Assembly: GCA_028622995.1 (NCBI GenBank)
Contig: JAJQJQ010000018.1
Coordinates: forward strand, 3,720,001 to 3,784,000
Reading direction: 5' to 3'
DNA length: 64,000 nt
DNA from: Panagrolaimus kolymaensis
Lineage: Eukaryota > Nematoda > Chromadorea > Rhabditida > Panagrolaimidae
The notes beneath the pieces are model-generated. The model did not search any database. It was not told the DNA's origin and saw nothing but the letters and a program-made list of their open reading frames with translations. The position numbers and the translations under genes are program-made. Within the stretch, counting starts at the first letter, position 1. Each line of letters begins with the position of its first letter. Of this stretch, positions 49,941 through 62,915 are shown piece after piece.

Positions 49941-52900
49941 GCTGCCGACATCGAGCAGCCTTTCAATAATTTTGCTAAGATCCGGATCGATTTCTTCGTC
50001 AACTACTGCAGTTACGCTACGTTTATGGTGCAGTTGTTGTTGCACCTGTTTTGATTGTGATTGGCCGCTGCTACTGCCGCAGTATGACGATGTTCCCGAT
50101 GAAGAAGGATGATGATAATGATGATGAGGAGAAGGTTGGTGTTGTTGGTGATGAAAAAACCCAGAAACACCACCTGATGACGAAGGGGGAGATCTTGGAG
50201 TTGTCGTCGTCGAAGAAGAAGAAGCTACTGCTGCTTGAGATGAGTGATAAATTTTTCTTGATCCGCCGTAATGTCCTCCTGTTGTTGCTTGATGTTGTTG
50301 CTGTGGTTGTTCAATATTACTATGATGATGATGTTGAAGTTGTTGTTGAAAATTAAAATAAGGTTGAGATATGGATGAACGAGTTGATGAACTTCCGGAT
50401 GGCGTAGTATTTGTATAATTACTTTGAGGAGGTAAATATGTGTTATCGTATGCAATAGGGGATGGCTCAGGATGATGATATGTTGCGGCGGTAATATTTG
50501 AATGGCGATCAAGTGAAGCAGATTGTGAAGGCAGAGCTTGATTAGGTGGCAACCGACTTTGAGATAAATTTGAGGGGTCAAATGAAGAATGATGATATGA
50601 AGCGATGGCGTCTTTATTTGAAGGATCTGAAGAATGAAAAGAATTATGTTTCGTTATTTATATTTATATATTTTAAAACTCTATAAAAAAATTTCTTTCA
50701 TCAAGCCGACGTTTCTCGAATATGCGAGCTATTTTTCATTTTTCATTACTTATACGGATTTGATGTAGGCTAATCGGCTAAACTACTAACAGCTCGAATT
50801 TTTCATGCGATTGTTTTTGTTTGCTGCCTGCTTAGTTTCTTGCTTGACTTGTTTTTGAGCTATTATATCACCACTTAAGAAGTATAAAAAAATAAACACA
50901 AAGCTTCTAAATTATTTCGAGTCTTTTTTTAACGTGTTTTTTTACTCATGTTCTTATTATTCCCACCTTCTTTCCTTGGTCGTTGATCACAGTAATTGCG
51001 ACATTTTATTTTTGTGTTTGTTAGGTATTTACATATTTCCACCCCCATTTTTGCGCAAAAACATTACTTGTTAGGAGGCTTTTTCAGGACAATTTTTTAC
51101 TTGACATGGCGTCATTTTTATTTCCCAAAAAAGTCATTTTTGCTGCGCATAGCTGCCATATTCGAAAACGAGCTAAATAAATTTTTGAACAAAAGCGAAA
51201 ATATATTTATGACAAACAAAGGTTTTATTTCGTCTTTTATTTGTCTATTCGTTTTGAAACTTTTTTTCTTCATTACGCAACAACTTTTTTTAATGTTTCG
51301 GCAATGTCTAATGAAAAAAATCTTAAAAGTAAGTAATTATGCAGACGAGCGAGTCAGGTGAGGTATCCTAGACGTCTGGAATTTTTATAACATATATTTA
51401 AAAAATTTAAAAGTCTGTAAAATAAAAAAAGGACATGCGTGTCATTCTTTAGGTGTAGCTCACCTTAATTGGTAGTATTTAGTTGGGTTGCCTAAATATG
51501 ACGTCTAAAAAGAGAAAAAAGAAAACTAAAAAGCAGAACATATATTTATTATTAACTGGCTGGTTGCCAAAGATATTTGCTTCTCTTTTTCTTTTCTTTT
51601 TTTTGTTGATGCTTTGCTTATTTTTTTTAACGGCTTAAGTAGCACACATATCCGAGCAAGAAACATAAATATGGACATCAAAAAATGCACACCTTTTTAA
51701 AAGAGTATATAACTAATACCATCCATAAAAATAAATAAACATGAATAGAAAAACAAAATTTTATTTTTTTGCAAGTAATTATGCTATAAGTCTTTACGCG
51801 GGTTATTTTGTTTACATTCTCATTCCAAAAAACGCTTAAGAATTTGTATTTTAAATTACCAAAAAATGCACACTTAAAAGTAAAATAAAAAAACTAATTT
51901 TTGAAATGATCTAAAAAATACAAGAACAGTAGGTACTCGTTTGCAAAATAAAAGAAAATTCTTTGGTGACTCGCTTTTTCTTTTCTTCACAACTCAACAT
52001 CAATCAATCTCGGCTACTTTGATTACGGTAAATAAATTCGCTTCACTTTGCCCTCCTTTTTATTCTTTGTGTCAAAGATTTTTTTAAACTACAAAACACA
52101 AAGAACGTTGATGACCGTAGATAAAACGGAAGCTCATAAAAATTGATTTGGTGGTTGCTTTTTCATTTTTTTAAAGGTTAACGTGATAATTCAAAAATTG
52201 TCTAGCGGCGATGGTGGCAAGCAAAAAATATAAATATCAAAAAACTTTTAAGTTTTGTCCAAAAAGATAAGCTTTTTGCCAAAGATTATCAGGCAAATAT
52301 AGAAACCTTTTATCCACGACAAATAAATTTTTTTTTTCACTGCTTTAAAAGTCTATGTTTCTTGCGCTTCCGCTCAATGAAGATGATGATGCAAAAAAGC
52401 TTGCTTTAATCGCACAAAGACATAAGAAAGCAAAAAATATATGTATATAAATATGCAGCTTCTTCAAAGCCAAGGAAAAGAAGATTAGGTGTAAAAAAAG
52501 ATGCAAGCAATCGTTGCAAGAGTTAAAATATTTTTTATTCTAATTCAGGACTCGGATTGTGACCTTTTTAATTTCAAAGTCATGTCGTCAAAAGAATCAA
52601 AGATTTAATTTAAAGAAAAGTAGCAGCGGCACCCATATAGAATGAAACACATATAAGAAAAGCCGAAACATATTTAAAAAAAGATATTTTTGCTAACTTT
52701 TTTTTTGCATCGCCCGACGCCGATTCTAGGATTTTATTTAAAAAAAAGTGCAAGGATGAAAGAAAAAAGATGAAAAAAGGAAAACGCAAAAAGGAAATGC
52801 CATCGTTGCGCAAAAGCAAAATATAAAAAAATTAAAATTAAAAAAAGAAGTAGCTGCAACTAAGGATGCAACAACAACAGCAAAAAAGAAAAAAAAAGTG

Positions 52901-53781
52901 TTTTGATTAAGACACAAGTCGAAGATGATTAGCGAGTAAAGAATACAAATTGAGCAAAAAAAATTTTTTGCGGAACCTAATGCTACGCTAAAATTAAAAG
53001 GAATGAAAAAATAATTTTTTTGATGTTTTAAAAAACAGAGTTTTTTGATAAAAGAAAAAGAAAATAACGCACCAGAAGCATAATTATACGATGTCGCGGA
53101 TGATGCTTGTGTTGTAGCTGTTGCTGTTGTTGTTGGATGATCGTCGTTAAACAAATCTTCCATTTGAATACCTTCTAAAGAAGGTGATAAATTTTTATTT
53201 CCCTACAAAAAAAAAATGTTAGTTAAATTTTTTTTAATTCAATGGATAATTTAATAATTACCAAATAATTTGAAACAATTACCGGTTCTTCACTTGATGG
53301 AAAATCAAATGAACTTTGACGATATATCGAACTTGTGGAAGATGCAGTGGAGCTAGGAGAATAAAATACAGAATTTTTTGCTTTTTGTTGTTGTTGGTAT
53401 GCCTAAAGTAAGTAAGTATGAACTTAAAAAATGCAAGCCATTTTAATATATATATATTTTTTAAGCCAATCCCAATGGGAAGGGAGTTTTTTTCCAACTC
53501 TAACATACCCTTTGATATTGAATGAAAGAGCTATTTTCACTAAAGGCTTCAAAATTACTGTAACAACCGGATGATCTGCGCCTAGATTCAAGGGAATAAC
53601 GTTTATGAAATCGAGATTCAATTGAAAATGAATGTTTTTTATTTGTTTGTTGATGTGCCGCAGATGACAATTTTGGTGTTGTTGTTGATGATGTGGATGA
53701 TGACACTATACACTGATAAGGTGATAATGATGCAGCAATGGAATCGTTGGATGAATATATAGTAGTACTATTTGAAAGCAT
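49941..53781 (-). CDS. Ser/His/Gln-rich exon cluster: receptor N-terminal extension or separate gene
   Basis: Four exons join in phase on the minus strand: 53509-53781, 53262-53402, 53073-53202 and 49941-50626, about 410 residues. The start ATG (53781) follows acceptor ATATTACAG by 9 bases, suggesting a trans-spliced 5' end. The protein is disordered: Ser/Thr-rich first, with a basic patch (ESRRRSS), then Gln, His and Ser runs (QQQLQHHHH, HHHYHHPSSS), ending in the ordered-looking DEEIDPDLSKIIERLLDVGS. Exon 53262-53402 has two in-phase donors, CCG|GTAATT (53283) and TTG|GTAATT (53262), differing by seven codons. No stop closes the last exon before its donor GTGAGT, so a downstream exon must exist. 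A bridge to the NR4A receptor is possible. The composition fits a transactivation region, but function is not shown. Confidence 0.7.
50627..53072. other. Long intron of the Ser/His/Gln-rich gene
   Basis: This 2.4 kb intron lies between exons 53073-53202 and 49941-50626. It is AT-rich with mixed skew. A 121-codon + strand frame at 50996-51361 ends near a GTGAGG but shows no known motif. A tRNA-like A-box near 51453-51474 was examined and rejected. Confidence 0.5.
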
Positions 53782-56700
53782 CAGTAATTACTGTAATATC
53801 CAAAACATTGAATATCTGGTATTAAGCCCAGAAAGATATATTAAATAAACAAGATTATTATTATTTTGATTAATAATAATTAAAAAAATTAATCCAAATA
53901 AATGAAAAAAATAATTCCTTTCTAAAAAAACAAGAATTAAAATTAAATCAAAGAATTTTAATATTTTGGATTAAAAGTTTATTAATTTAATTATTTTTTC
54001 TTGATTTCAAACGCACACGCGCGAAGAATGTAAATAAGTAAATAAACAAATAATAATGAGGAAGAGAAAAAAAGTTACAGTAAACAATAATGAAAAAAAC
54101 ATATAATAAAAAAATGGGGGAGCCATAAAAATTTGTGTCTCTTTCTTTTTACTTCTCAAAATCAAAACTGACCGGTTTATTAACAATGACTTTTGTTTTT
54201 ATTCTGGAGGTGGCCAAGAAAAAAAAGGAAGAAAAGATTGAAACTTGATATCTTATACGCCTCTGCATTCATGATATGGCAGCAGCGGCTACGACTACGA
54301 CAAACCAAAAGAAGAAACATTTATTTGTTTTTTGCTTTTTTTTTTCTTCCTATTTTTGTCCCTTTCTTTTCTTTTTTTTCTCTAAGAAGGGCAAAGGGAC
54401 TTAAACTATAAACGGCAACGAAGCAAAGCGCGGGAGGAGCAACCAACACTGTTTCATGAAAGAGGCACTTCAACAGTCTTTTTTTTTCATACGTGAAAAA
54501 TATAGGAAAATGATAAAGAGTTTTTATATTTCTTAAGTTGATGATATTTATTGTAGTCTTTTTGACGAACACGTGTATTTTAAAAATGCTATAATTTTCA
54601 TCATCAAAAAGTTTTTGATAAAACTAAAAATTAATTTTCATGAAGAAAAAATTAAGAATTCCAGCTTTTTAGAAAGAGATTATCAAAATTAACAAGATGA
54701 TGTTTACTTCCTATTTTGTTGGCATTTTCTGAGAGAAAACAAGATTAATTAGTATGGAATCTTCTTGTTTGCTTGACGACGACAAAGGGAGATTGATTAA
54801 AAATAAAGAAGATTACAGCGATTTAGTCATAAAAAAATTTTGTTTTAAAAAATGCTTAATTTTTATTTTAAACACATGCGTAACTGTTTTAAATTGCTTT
54901 TACGCTTCTGTTTTTTTTATTGTTGTCTTTATAAATATAAAAAACCCTTTTTTTCGAATCCAATGTCCAGTATCGACGTCATTTAAGTGAAAAACACACG
55001 CAACCAACAACAAAACCGCCGACAACATAGCTGATGCTAGCTGCTGCTTTTTTTCCTTTCCTTTCACCCCATATTTCTTCGTTCGTTTGACTTTGAAGTC
55101 ATTTGGAGAGCAAAAAAGAAACATTCTGTCGTCGGTGTCGTCGTCGAATTTGTGGTGGAGTTTGAAAATGCGTAAGTTGTTAAAACAAGTTTTTTCTTTT
55201 TAAATTAAATATGCAAAAAAAATAAGCATCATATTAAAAAAAAGCATTCCATCCTCCACCCTCACATAAAAACTTTTGTTTTTTTAATCCTAATGATCTG
55301 CTTTTTTTTAACATCATCTTCTTCTGTTTAATTTAAAATTACGTAATGGGTCATTTTGTGTCGTAGCAAGCGACCCATATTTATCCTTTCTGAAAATGAC
55401 ACCATTGAACCGCTTTGGAATGCAAACAAAAATGAAAACACAGCATGGCCCAACCAGAAGAAGCGTAGTAGCGTCCATTGTTTTTGGGCATTCTCCAAAA
55501 AAAAAACACAGAGAGAATATCCCTTCCGACAAATACATACGTGTATTACTTTTTTGTTTGTTTGTGGGTGGTGGAATCTTCTTCAACTCCGAGAAATGAC
55601 GCCTACTTTTTGGGTGCAAAACAAAAAGAAGGTAAACCACCTAACTAAAAAAGGCGTAAAAAACCAAAAATTAATTATAGAAAAGTTAGAATAATAATTT
55701 TATGTTGCATTTTAATAGTATTTTTAGTAAATTTAAAAGTTTATGTCCCATTGGGATGTGTAAAAAATGGTAATATGCTTAACCAAAAATAAAAGTTTAA
55801 AAATTATTTATAAAAATTTTATAGTTTAAAAGTTTATTTTAGCAGAAATTAAAATTTCGTTAAAAGTATTTTGAGCACACTTAACTCGTTTTCGTCTAAA
55901 AAGGAAAAAAGTTACCAACGTAAATTTGTGGGTTTTATTCAACCTGCTGTTTTTTACTTCTTCCCTTTTCTAGTTACTTCAATATTCAAACTACATTTTT
56001 CTAAATAGTAAGTATAAAACAATTTATGTAAGCAAAGTTGGTCATGAATGCGTTATATGAAAGTTACAATCTTAGAATAAGAAGAAAAAACTAAATTGAC
56101 TAAATCGCGCATGAATTATTAATATTGTAATAACGTAATAAATAAACAAACAAAAAAATATAAATGAATTAATGTTTTACTTTCCGCTCTTCCGCGTAAA
56201 AATTACCTCATTGGAACAGATTTATTATTTAACAGTGCAAAAAGTCAAATTAAAAAAATAAAAGAGAGAAATATTCTGGTTCTGTATACCTTGATCAAAG
56301 CCTCTATTTATAACACGTAAAATAAGAAACCCTATTTATAGATCAAAGAGAAAAAAAGAAAGATTTATGACTTAATCCCGAAGACCTTTCAACTCATTTT
56401 AAAACACATATAGAAAGTTTAAATATGAAAAAAATGCACCAAAAAAGGCTATGTCACAGAAAGATATGGGCATACTGTAGCTCTGGGATTTATGAAGTAG
56501 TGAAGCAGAAGCTATAACCTTAAAATATGAAACAAGCAAGTAAGTTTAAATTGAAAAGACCAAAGAAAAGAGAGAGTTCAATATTATAACTTTTGTCAAT
56601 TTACAGTAACAAAAATAAATAAATTTCTGTTTATTTAACTTTTATAAGCTAACATTTACAGAAAAAGAGAAAAATTTTAATGATTTAAACTTGCATTATA

Positions 56701-57997
56701 TATATAAATGAGATGGGGTCAAAAAAACATGAAAGGGAAAAAATGATAGTTATATTCGGCACCCGCCCATGACCCCCGAGAACGACCAAGCTCCACCCCG
56801 GAAAGTTTCATACTTTGCTTTTTTTATTTTTTATTATAGGCGTATATGTGCGTACACTTTCATTTTTTTCTTGCCTTAAAAAATTATGCGAAAAAAAGAC
56901 AAAAATCTACGTCAAATTTGACGTCACATAGAATGCAGCCACATCGCCTATGAATGAATGAATGAAGGCGCCTTCCTTCTTCTTTGCATACACGCACGTT
57001 TCACATATGAGATGCCAAAGCAGACAAACGAGTGAAAACTAACTATTCTAAAGAATGAAAGAAAGACCGCCGGTCAGTTTAAAACCAAAACTCAATTATA
57101 CAATAAAAAAATTTCTGTAGTTTTTATTTTCATTGGAAACTGTAGAATTATAATCATAAAACTAATAATATAAAAATAAGCTGCTTTAGAATAAAATTCT
57201 CTAACTTAAAGTTTAAACATTTTTCGGCATTTTTTTGATGTCATTCAGTGATAGGCTTTTTTCAAATATTTTTTTATACCAAAATAGTTTTTTAAGTTAC
57301 TTACATTTGTATTAGACAAAAATCTAAAGAATGCAAAGATAAAGAAAAAAAAATGAGGAATAAATATTATTTCAAGTTTAACGTCAACAAATAGCGTTCC
57401 CAACCTTAAGCGACAAAAAAACAACGAACAACCACCAATCAAGCTACACAAAAAAAGAATCACCTCATTCGATGTCAAAAAAAAAGTTTTTTAATTTACA
57501 GTCAAGCATTTTTTTCAGCTTTCAAAAATCACCTTTTTATGTAACTTATTTATTTTATTTTTATTTATTATTTAAGGAAGCAAAAAATAAATTATTAGAT
57601 GTTTATAAATAAGAAAAACCTCAACACCAAGCCACAATTAAGAGTGTATTGCTCCAGACGATGGTGGCTTTGACGACATATTTTTTTTTTCTTTTGAATA
57701 AAGAAAAACGATGTTTTGCATTCCATAGTAAAATTGCCTATATCTTTGTTCAATGGAGTTTATATTTTTTGCAAATAAATTTAAACTTAGCAAAGAGAGG
57801 TACTAATTTAAGCTTCGCACTCTAAAATAGAGAAACATTTTTATTATTTGCGCATTTAAAAGAATGTGATTTCTGATTTATAAAAAACATGTTTTTCATT
57901 GGAATATTTACTGTAGGAAGCAATAGGGAAAACATCAAAATAAAAAGTTATTTAAATTTGGCTTTTTGCCTAAGTTTTTTTTCTTGCTTTTTTGCAG

Positions 57998-59697
57998 TCT
58001 TTGATCCAATCCTTAAAATAGATTTTTATTCCAAAATTTTTTTATGTGCCAATATACATATAAAGGAAGAGATTAAACAAACCCTATTTTATCCGAAGAG
58101 AAGGTGAGCAAGCGCCCGTCGCCGCGTAAGAGTTCTTAAGTCAAATGAAAAAAATGGATTCTTTCTTTGGATCATCAGCTCAAAGAAGACGCAAATGGAA
58201 CAAGCTTAGGGACGTCACCTTTTGAAATATAGAAATAAAAAAAAGATGAAATGAGCTGAATTTGGCTACCTAGACAAAAAAATGCAAAAAATCCCGAAGC
58301 CCTTTTTAAGCTCTTTGCACGCTAATTCTCGAGATTTTGTCAAAAAAAATTTTTGGCATAAAAAAATAAATTTCTTTTCTAAAAATAATTGAAAAGGGAA
58401 TTTAAATGTTCAAAAACCTCAAAAACACCCGTAGATCAAAAAATTATTAAACAAAAATTTAGTTATTTTTAGAAGTGGTTCTTTTAAAATGTCTTTATTG
58501 TACAGAGTTTAATAAGCTTTTTATCAATATAAATTTAGGTTGGTTCAACGCGGAACACATTTCATTTGTCATCAACAAACAAAAAACATATGAAAATATT
58601 TACTTAAAATTTACATGGGCATAAATAAGCTAGACAACAAAAAAAAGCTAAATTATTTTTTCTTTTTTAATTTCAGCTTTTTTGTGTTTCCATTAAAAAA
58701 ATGCACTACGTAAAACTCTTTCTTTTTTAAGGTTTCTCAAAAGATAAAAATTCTGGGGGTCTGGAAAAGAGGGATTTGTATTTGCTGCGACTGAGCGTGT
58801 GTGTTTTATTTTGCTATTGTAGTTTATCAATTTTCAAGAAAGAACAATTAATTGTGAGCAAAGAATTGTTTAAAACAATAAACAAATAATTTTTTTTGCA
58901 CAAAAAACTTTTTTTCTACTTTTAGCAACGTCGTTATTCTTTTTTTATTTTATACGTCATTTAAATATATATATAAATATATGCCACATTTGGTTGCGGT
59001 GGCGAGGGAAGAAAATAAAGTTTTTTTTGTTCAGCACAGACTAACTTAACTGTTCGCGCCTCAGACTGTCGTCGTCGTCAATGAAATTCTACACCTTCGG
59101 ATATACCTTTTTTTCTTTTTGTCAGAATAACTTTTCCCCAGTGACTTTAGCAGACATACAAGAAAAAATTATTTTGGTTTTTGCTACTTTTTTTTGTTTT
59201 TAATTTCAGAAACATAAAATTTTAAAAATGAAAAAAGCGAATTTAAAAACTAAAAGATCAATTCTTTTAGTAGCTAAAAAAGAACGAAACTACAGTAAGA
59301 GCTTTAATAGTCATGTATATACTTACGCTAAAAGTACTTACTACCTAACTCAAAAGCTCACGGATAATCATAGCTTTTTCATTAAAAAAAGATATTCATA
59401 TGGATGGAGGGAAGGTGTAATAAAAGGAAGTACATCATATGTGGGCACGGCCAGACGACAATTTTCGAAATTTAAGACTTCATAATTAGGAGCAAAGGGT
59501 TTATCCTGTTGATTTTTTCAAAAAAAAAATCCCAAATTTTCGGAATTACCACATCGATTTTTTTTTCTATTAGATTATCTCAAATTTTGCGCTACATAGA
59601 CCAAAATCCTTGCGCTACATGCTACATAAAAGACGATAATCGTCTGAATCGTCCCCACTTGCCCATGTATGAAGTACATACATATGAAGAAATTTAG
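57998..59697 (+). CDS. Candidate 3' exons of an unrecognised gene
   Basis: A strong acceptor (long pyrimidine tract ending TTTTTTGCAG) precedes an open segment 57998-58103 that ends at a strong donor AAG|GTGAGC in phase 2. A second strong acceptor (TTTTTTTCTATTAG) precedes 59579-59697, whose long frame needs exactly that phase and ends at TAG. Joined, they read about 75 residues, including a CATC motif and a charged C terminus. The 1.5 kb intron between them would contain the other candidate ORF at 59228. No 5' exon was found and the product is unrecognised. The splice signals are better than the coding evidence. Confidence 0.25.
59228..59485 (+). CDS. Candidate small basic protein
   Basis: This 85-codon ATG ORF lies 18 bases after a strong acceptor (TTTTTAATTTCAG, AG at 59208-59209), as for a trans-spliced gene. 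The product is Lys/Arg/Ser/Tyr-rich with no hydrophobic segment and no motif I know. Its base composition is less T-rich than its surroundings. No clear poly(A) signal follows closely. It overlaps the proposed intron of the candidate at 57998-59697, so at most one model is likely right. Confidence 0.3.
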   Translation: MKKANLKTKRSILLVAKKERNYSKSFNSHVYTYAKSTYYLTQKLTDNHSFFIKKRYSYGWREGVIKGSTSYVGTARRQFSKFKTS

Positions 59698-60001
59698 AGT
59701 TAAAAAATGAGAAAATTAAAAAATACCAGAAAAATCGAGTAAAAATTGAAGTCATTATTAATTATTTTTTTCAAAATAGAATATAAGAAGAAAAAGAAAA
59801 AACATCTGTGATTGCCAGATAGATTCATCGTCGGTTTAGATCAAATAAAAAAAAGTTGACAAATTATTTTTTTTTAAAATATTAATTATTTTTAACATTC
59901 ACACAGTTGTTTAGCTATTTAGTTATCAATCATTTTACTTTACTACATCACCTTGATTTAAACAACAACTAACAACTCAACAACATTGAAGAGAAATGCT
60001 T

Positions 60002-60250
60002 TCAACATTCTATAAAACTGAATTTATTTGCATCCTTTTTATATTCATTTTTTGCTCTCTTACAAAACTTTTTCTTTCTGAGTATGACCCGGATGCGGGT
60101 TTTGGGTTCTGGGTTTAAGCACAAATAAATTATGCGGTTATTCTGCTGCTCCACCCATTTTTTATTATTTTTTAGTACATAGTTTAAGAAAGGCGTTAAC
60201 ACCACCACTACCAACAAGAAGCAAGCGGACATGGCATCAAATGATATCAT
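60002..60250 (-). CDS. Candidate small protein with one hydrophobic helix
   Basis: This 82-codon ATG ORF on the minus strand has an N-terminal hydrophobic helix (~8-26, SACFLLVVVVLTPFLNYVL) that could be a signal anchor, followed by a strongly basic polar tail. The residue mix is coding-like, but no good acceptor lies near the ATG and no poly(A) signal was found. The middle overlaps a GGGTT/AACCC-type repeat. No family is recognised. Confidence 0.25.
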   Translation of the reverse strand: MISFDAMSACFLLVVVVLTPFLNYVLKNNKKWVEQQNNRIIYLCLNPEPKTRIRVILRKKKFCKRAKNEYKKDANKFSFIEC

Positions 60251-62915
60251 AGTTTTTTGTTTCTTGTCTGCTTTTTACACGCTTGAGTAGCAGCAACAAG
60301 CAGTAAGTAAGTCAGAGGAGGCATAAAGGCAAAAACACAACAATGTTTTTTTTGGAATAAAAAACACTCATTTACTGCTACCAGAGAATTGCCATCTGCG
60401 GGAAAAAGAGAAAAAAAGGAACTGCATACATTTTTACATTTCCGGAGCTATGAGTTGAATAGAGTATTAAAAGCAACAAGATTTATCATTTGCAACAACA
60501 ACAAAACTCAAATGAAAAAAGAAATCCATTACATATTTGTTACATTTTTCACTTTTTTTTGCCACCACCCGCTCTTTTTAAAATATGCTTTTTAGTTGCA
60601 TAAATAAAAACTTTTTTTGCTTCTTTGATCTTTGGCAGAAAATAAAAACTGACGTGTAGCTTTTACGACGACGACGATATATAAAACATTTATGTTATAA
60701 TTCTATTTAAAAATTTTGAGCTGTTTTTAAGACACGTCAATTGTTTTTGCTTTTTTTTTGCATATTTTCGGGTTGACCTGGTTTTTTATGTGAAAAATAC
60801 AAATTTGATTATTTAAGTCATTGCACGTTTATAAAATTGTATTAAATTGTATTAAAAGTTTTTTTTATGATTGTATTAAGAGCTTTTATTTTATTTTTAT
60901 TTAAAAAGAAATCCACACAAAAGTGCTAAAATAAATCTTTATTTCTTCTTTTTTTTACCACGATATCGCAAATTAACTATTTTTAGAAATTATAGTTTAA
61001 CTTATTATAACTTTTTATTATTATTATTTTTAAAAAGTGATATAACCTTTTTGTTTTTCATTTTTTATTTTTTTATAAATATTAAATTAAATTTATAACA
61101 ATTCTCTAGGGACTTTTATTATATCATTTTTGACCTGTTTTATTTTTTATGCTTCATTCATTTTAAACATCATCAAATTGAGTCAAAAATGAAAAAAATG
61201 ACGGCAGGCGACAACAAAAAATAATAAAAAATGAGCCGAATTTAATTTTAAAATTAAACTTCATTTACCCCCACCATATCAACAACAAGTTTCATACTTT
61301 CTAAGAAACACTGCTGCATTTTTTGGATATGAAAAAACTTGAAAAAAAAAGTTTTTTAATTATTGCTGCTTGCAAGATAGATACAAATTTATGGAAAAGA
61401 AATTTAGTTTGTATCAAACAAAAAAATATCTGAGTTTTTTCTTTTTCTTTTTTTGTTTTGGTGCAAAATACAAATCTTTTCTTTCTTTTTTTAAATTTCT
61501 AAGTAATTGACGAGAGAACAAACAAAAAATGTTATTAGGTCAAAAAATTTTGCTAAAAAATTTCACCTTTTCGATAAATTATTTTATTTTATTTGATTTA
61601 AAATTCTGTGTTACGTATGCTTGTTTTAACACATTCACTACATTTCTACCGTATAAATGAATTTAAAATGCAAAACAGAAATCAGGTGTAGGCGGTGAAG
61701 GAAAGAAAGAGAGCAAACAAACATATTGGTTTATGAAGTAAAGAAAAAATAAATATATATGCATGATGGTTGTTTTACATCATAATTTATTTTATTTATT
61801 TTATATAATTAATTTTGTTAAAAAATTTGCCTTTCCGTCGTCTACTACGTTTTTTTAAATATGAATGAAACAAATAAATTAGCTCAAAAATGAGAAACGT
61901 CAAATGTTGAAAGTTGTTTGAGTGTGAGAGAGTGCAATGCGTATATTAAAAAACAAAGAAAAAGAAAATTAATTTAATTTATGCAAATAAAGTTAGTTAA
62001 CATTCATTAATGGTAGTTTTTTTTCTTCATCTTCCGTTTGCAAGCAAACAAATTAAACAAAATAATATAATTTTATTAAAGTTTTTACATTTTTTATTTC
62101 TCCTTTCATTTTACTTTTTGAAAAACAAAGTTTATACTACATTGCCGCCTTAGTAAATCTTTAAGAGAAATTTTTTGCAGGGATAAAATTTATTTCCTGT
62201 GAAAATAAAAAATTCTATTAACTCAATTAAAATAAAATAAAAATTTACTTAATCATTTCATCACAAATTGAATATAATCTCAAAAATTAAATTAAAAGGA
62301 ATTTAACGCTTCTTCGTTTTCCCTCAATGACGTAACTGAAGAAATAAAGAAGAGCAAGATTTTTTTACCGGATATTCGCTAAGCTATGGTTCATTTGGAC
62401 GTCTTCTTCAAAAGCTTACATCAGAAGCCGCCGAGTTGATTAAGACGTAGTTTTTAAATACTTTAGTATCAAAAAAATATAAAGAATGTATGAAAAACCG
62501 AAAATTGCAATAAAAAAAGATGCAAAATCAAAGATGAAAAAAGAAATGAAAAAAAGATAAAATTTAAGGTTATTTTCAGAACAGGTATTCGTCTAAAGTT
62601 TTCGGTAAGATGAAAGTATGAATACATACATTGTCTTTTCACCTTTTTGTCATTAAACAAGCTTGAAATGAAGGTTGAAAGATATAATTGGTCGTTGAAA
62701 GTTTAATTATATCATAAAATATCACCCTTTGGATTCATTCTATTTTTGTCGGTAAAACGTCAAAAAACTTTTTTATCACCTTCTTTTATCGCTTATAAAT
62801 ATTTATTTTTTCACACTTTCTCACTTTTCTAGTCAGTAAAATTATTCGAGTAAAAGTGAAGATAATTTTGGCGTTCCATAAATATTTTTTAGAGAGAAAA
62901 AAAATATTTGTTAAA

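Larger units (their letters stand above)
53793..62890. other. Gene-poor region upstream of the bestrophin gene
   Basis: About 9 kb with no confident gene. Part one (to roughly 57 kb) is A-rich on the + strand; from roughly 58.5 kb the + strand becomes T-rich. Items seen: a short GC-rich island at 56757-56812 (CACCCGCCCATGACCCCCG) of unknown nature, a GGGTT-type repeat with a palindromic core near 60088-60115, and three small candidate coding segments listed separately. No RNA gene was recognised. Confidence 0.5.

Noticed and set aside
49941..50000. PP1-phosphatase-like start (DLSKIIERLLDV)
   Set aside because: It resembles the first helix of PP1 catalytic subunits, but no GDIHG or other phosphatase motif follows anywhere downstream on the minus strand.
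51450..51500. tRNA-like A-box (TGTAGCTC...TTGGTAG)
   Set aside because: No B-box (GGTTCRANTCC) follows, and the downstream bases do not fold into anticodon and T arms.
55314..55694. Overlapping ORFs of 108 and 112 codons on opposite strands
   Set aside because: Both begin without a convincing start or acceptor and neither has a recognisable motif.
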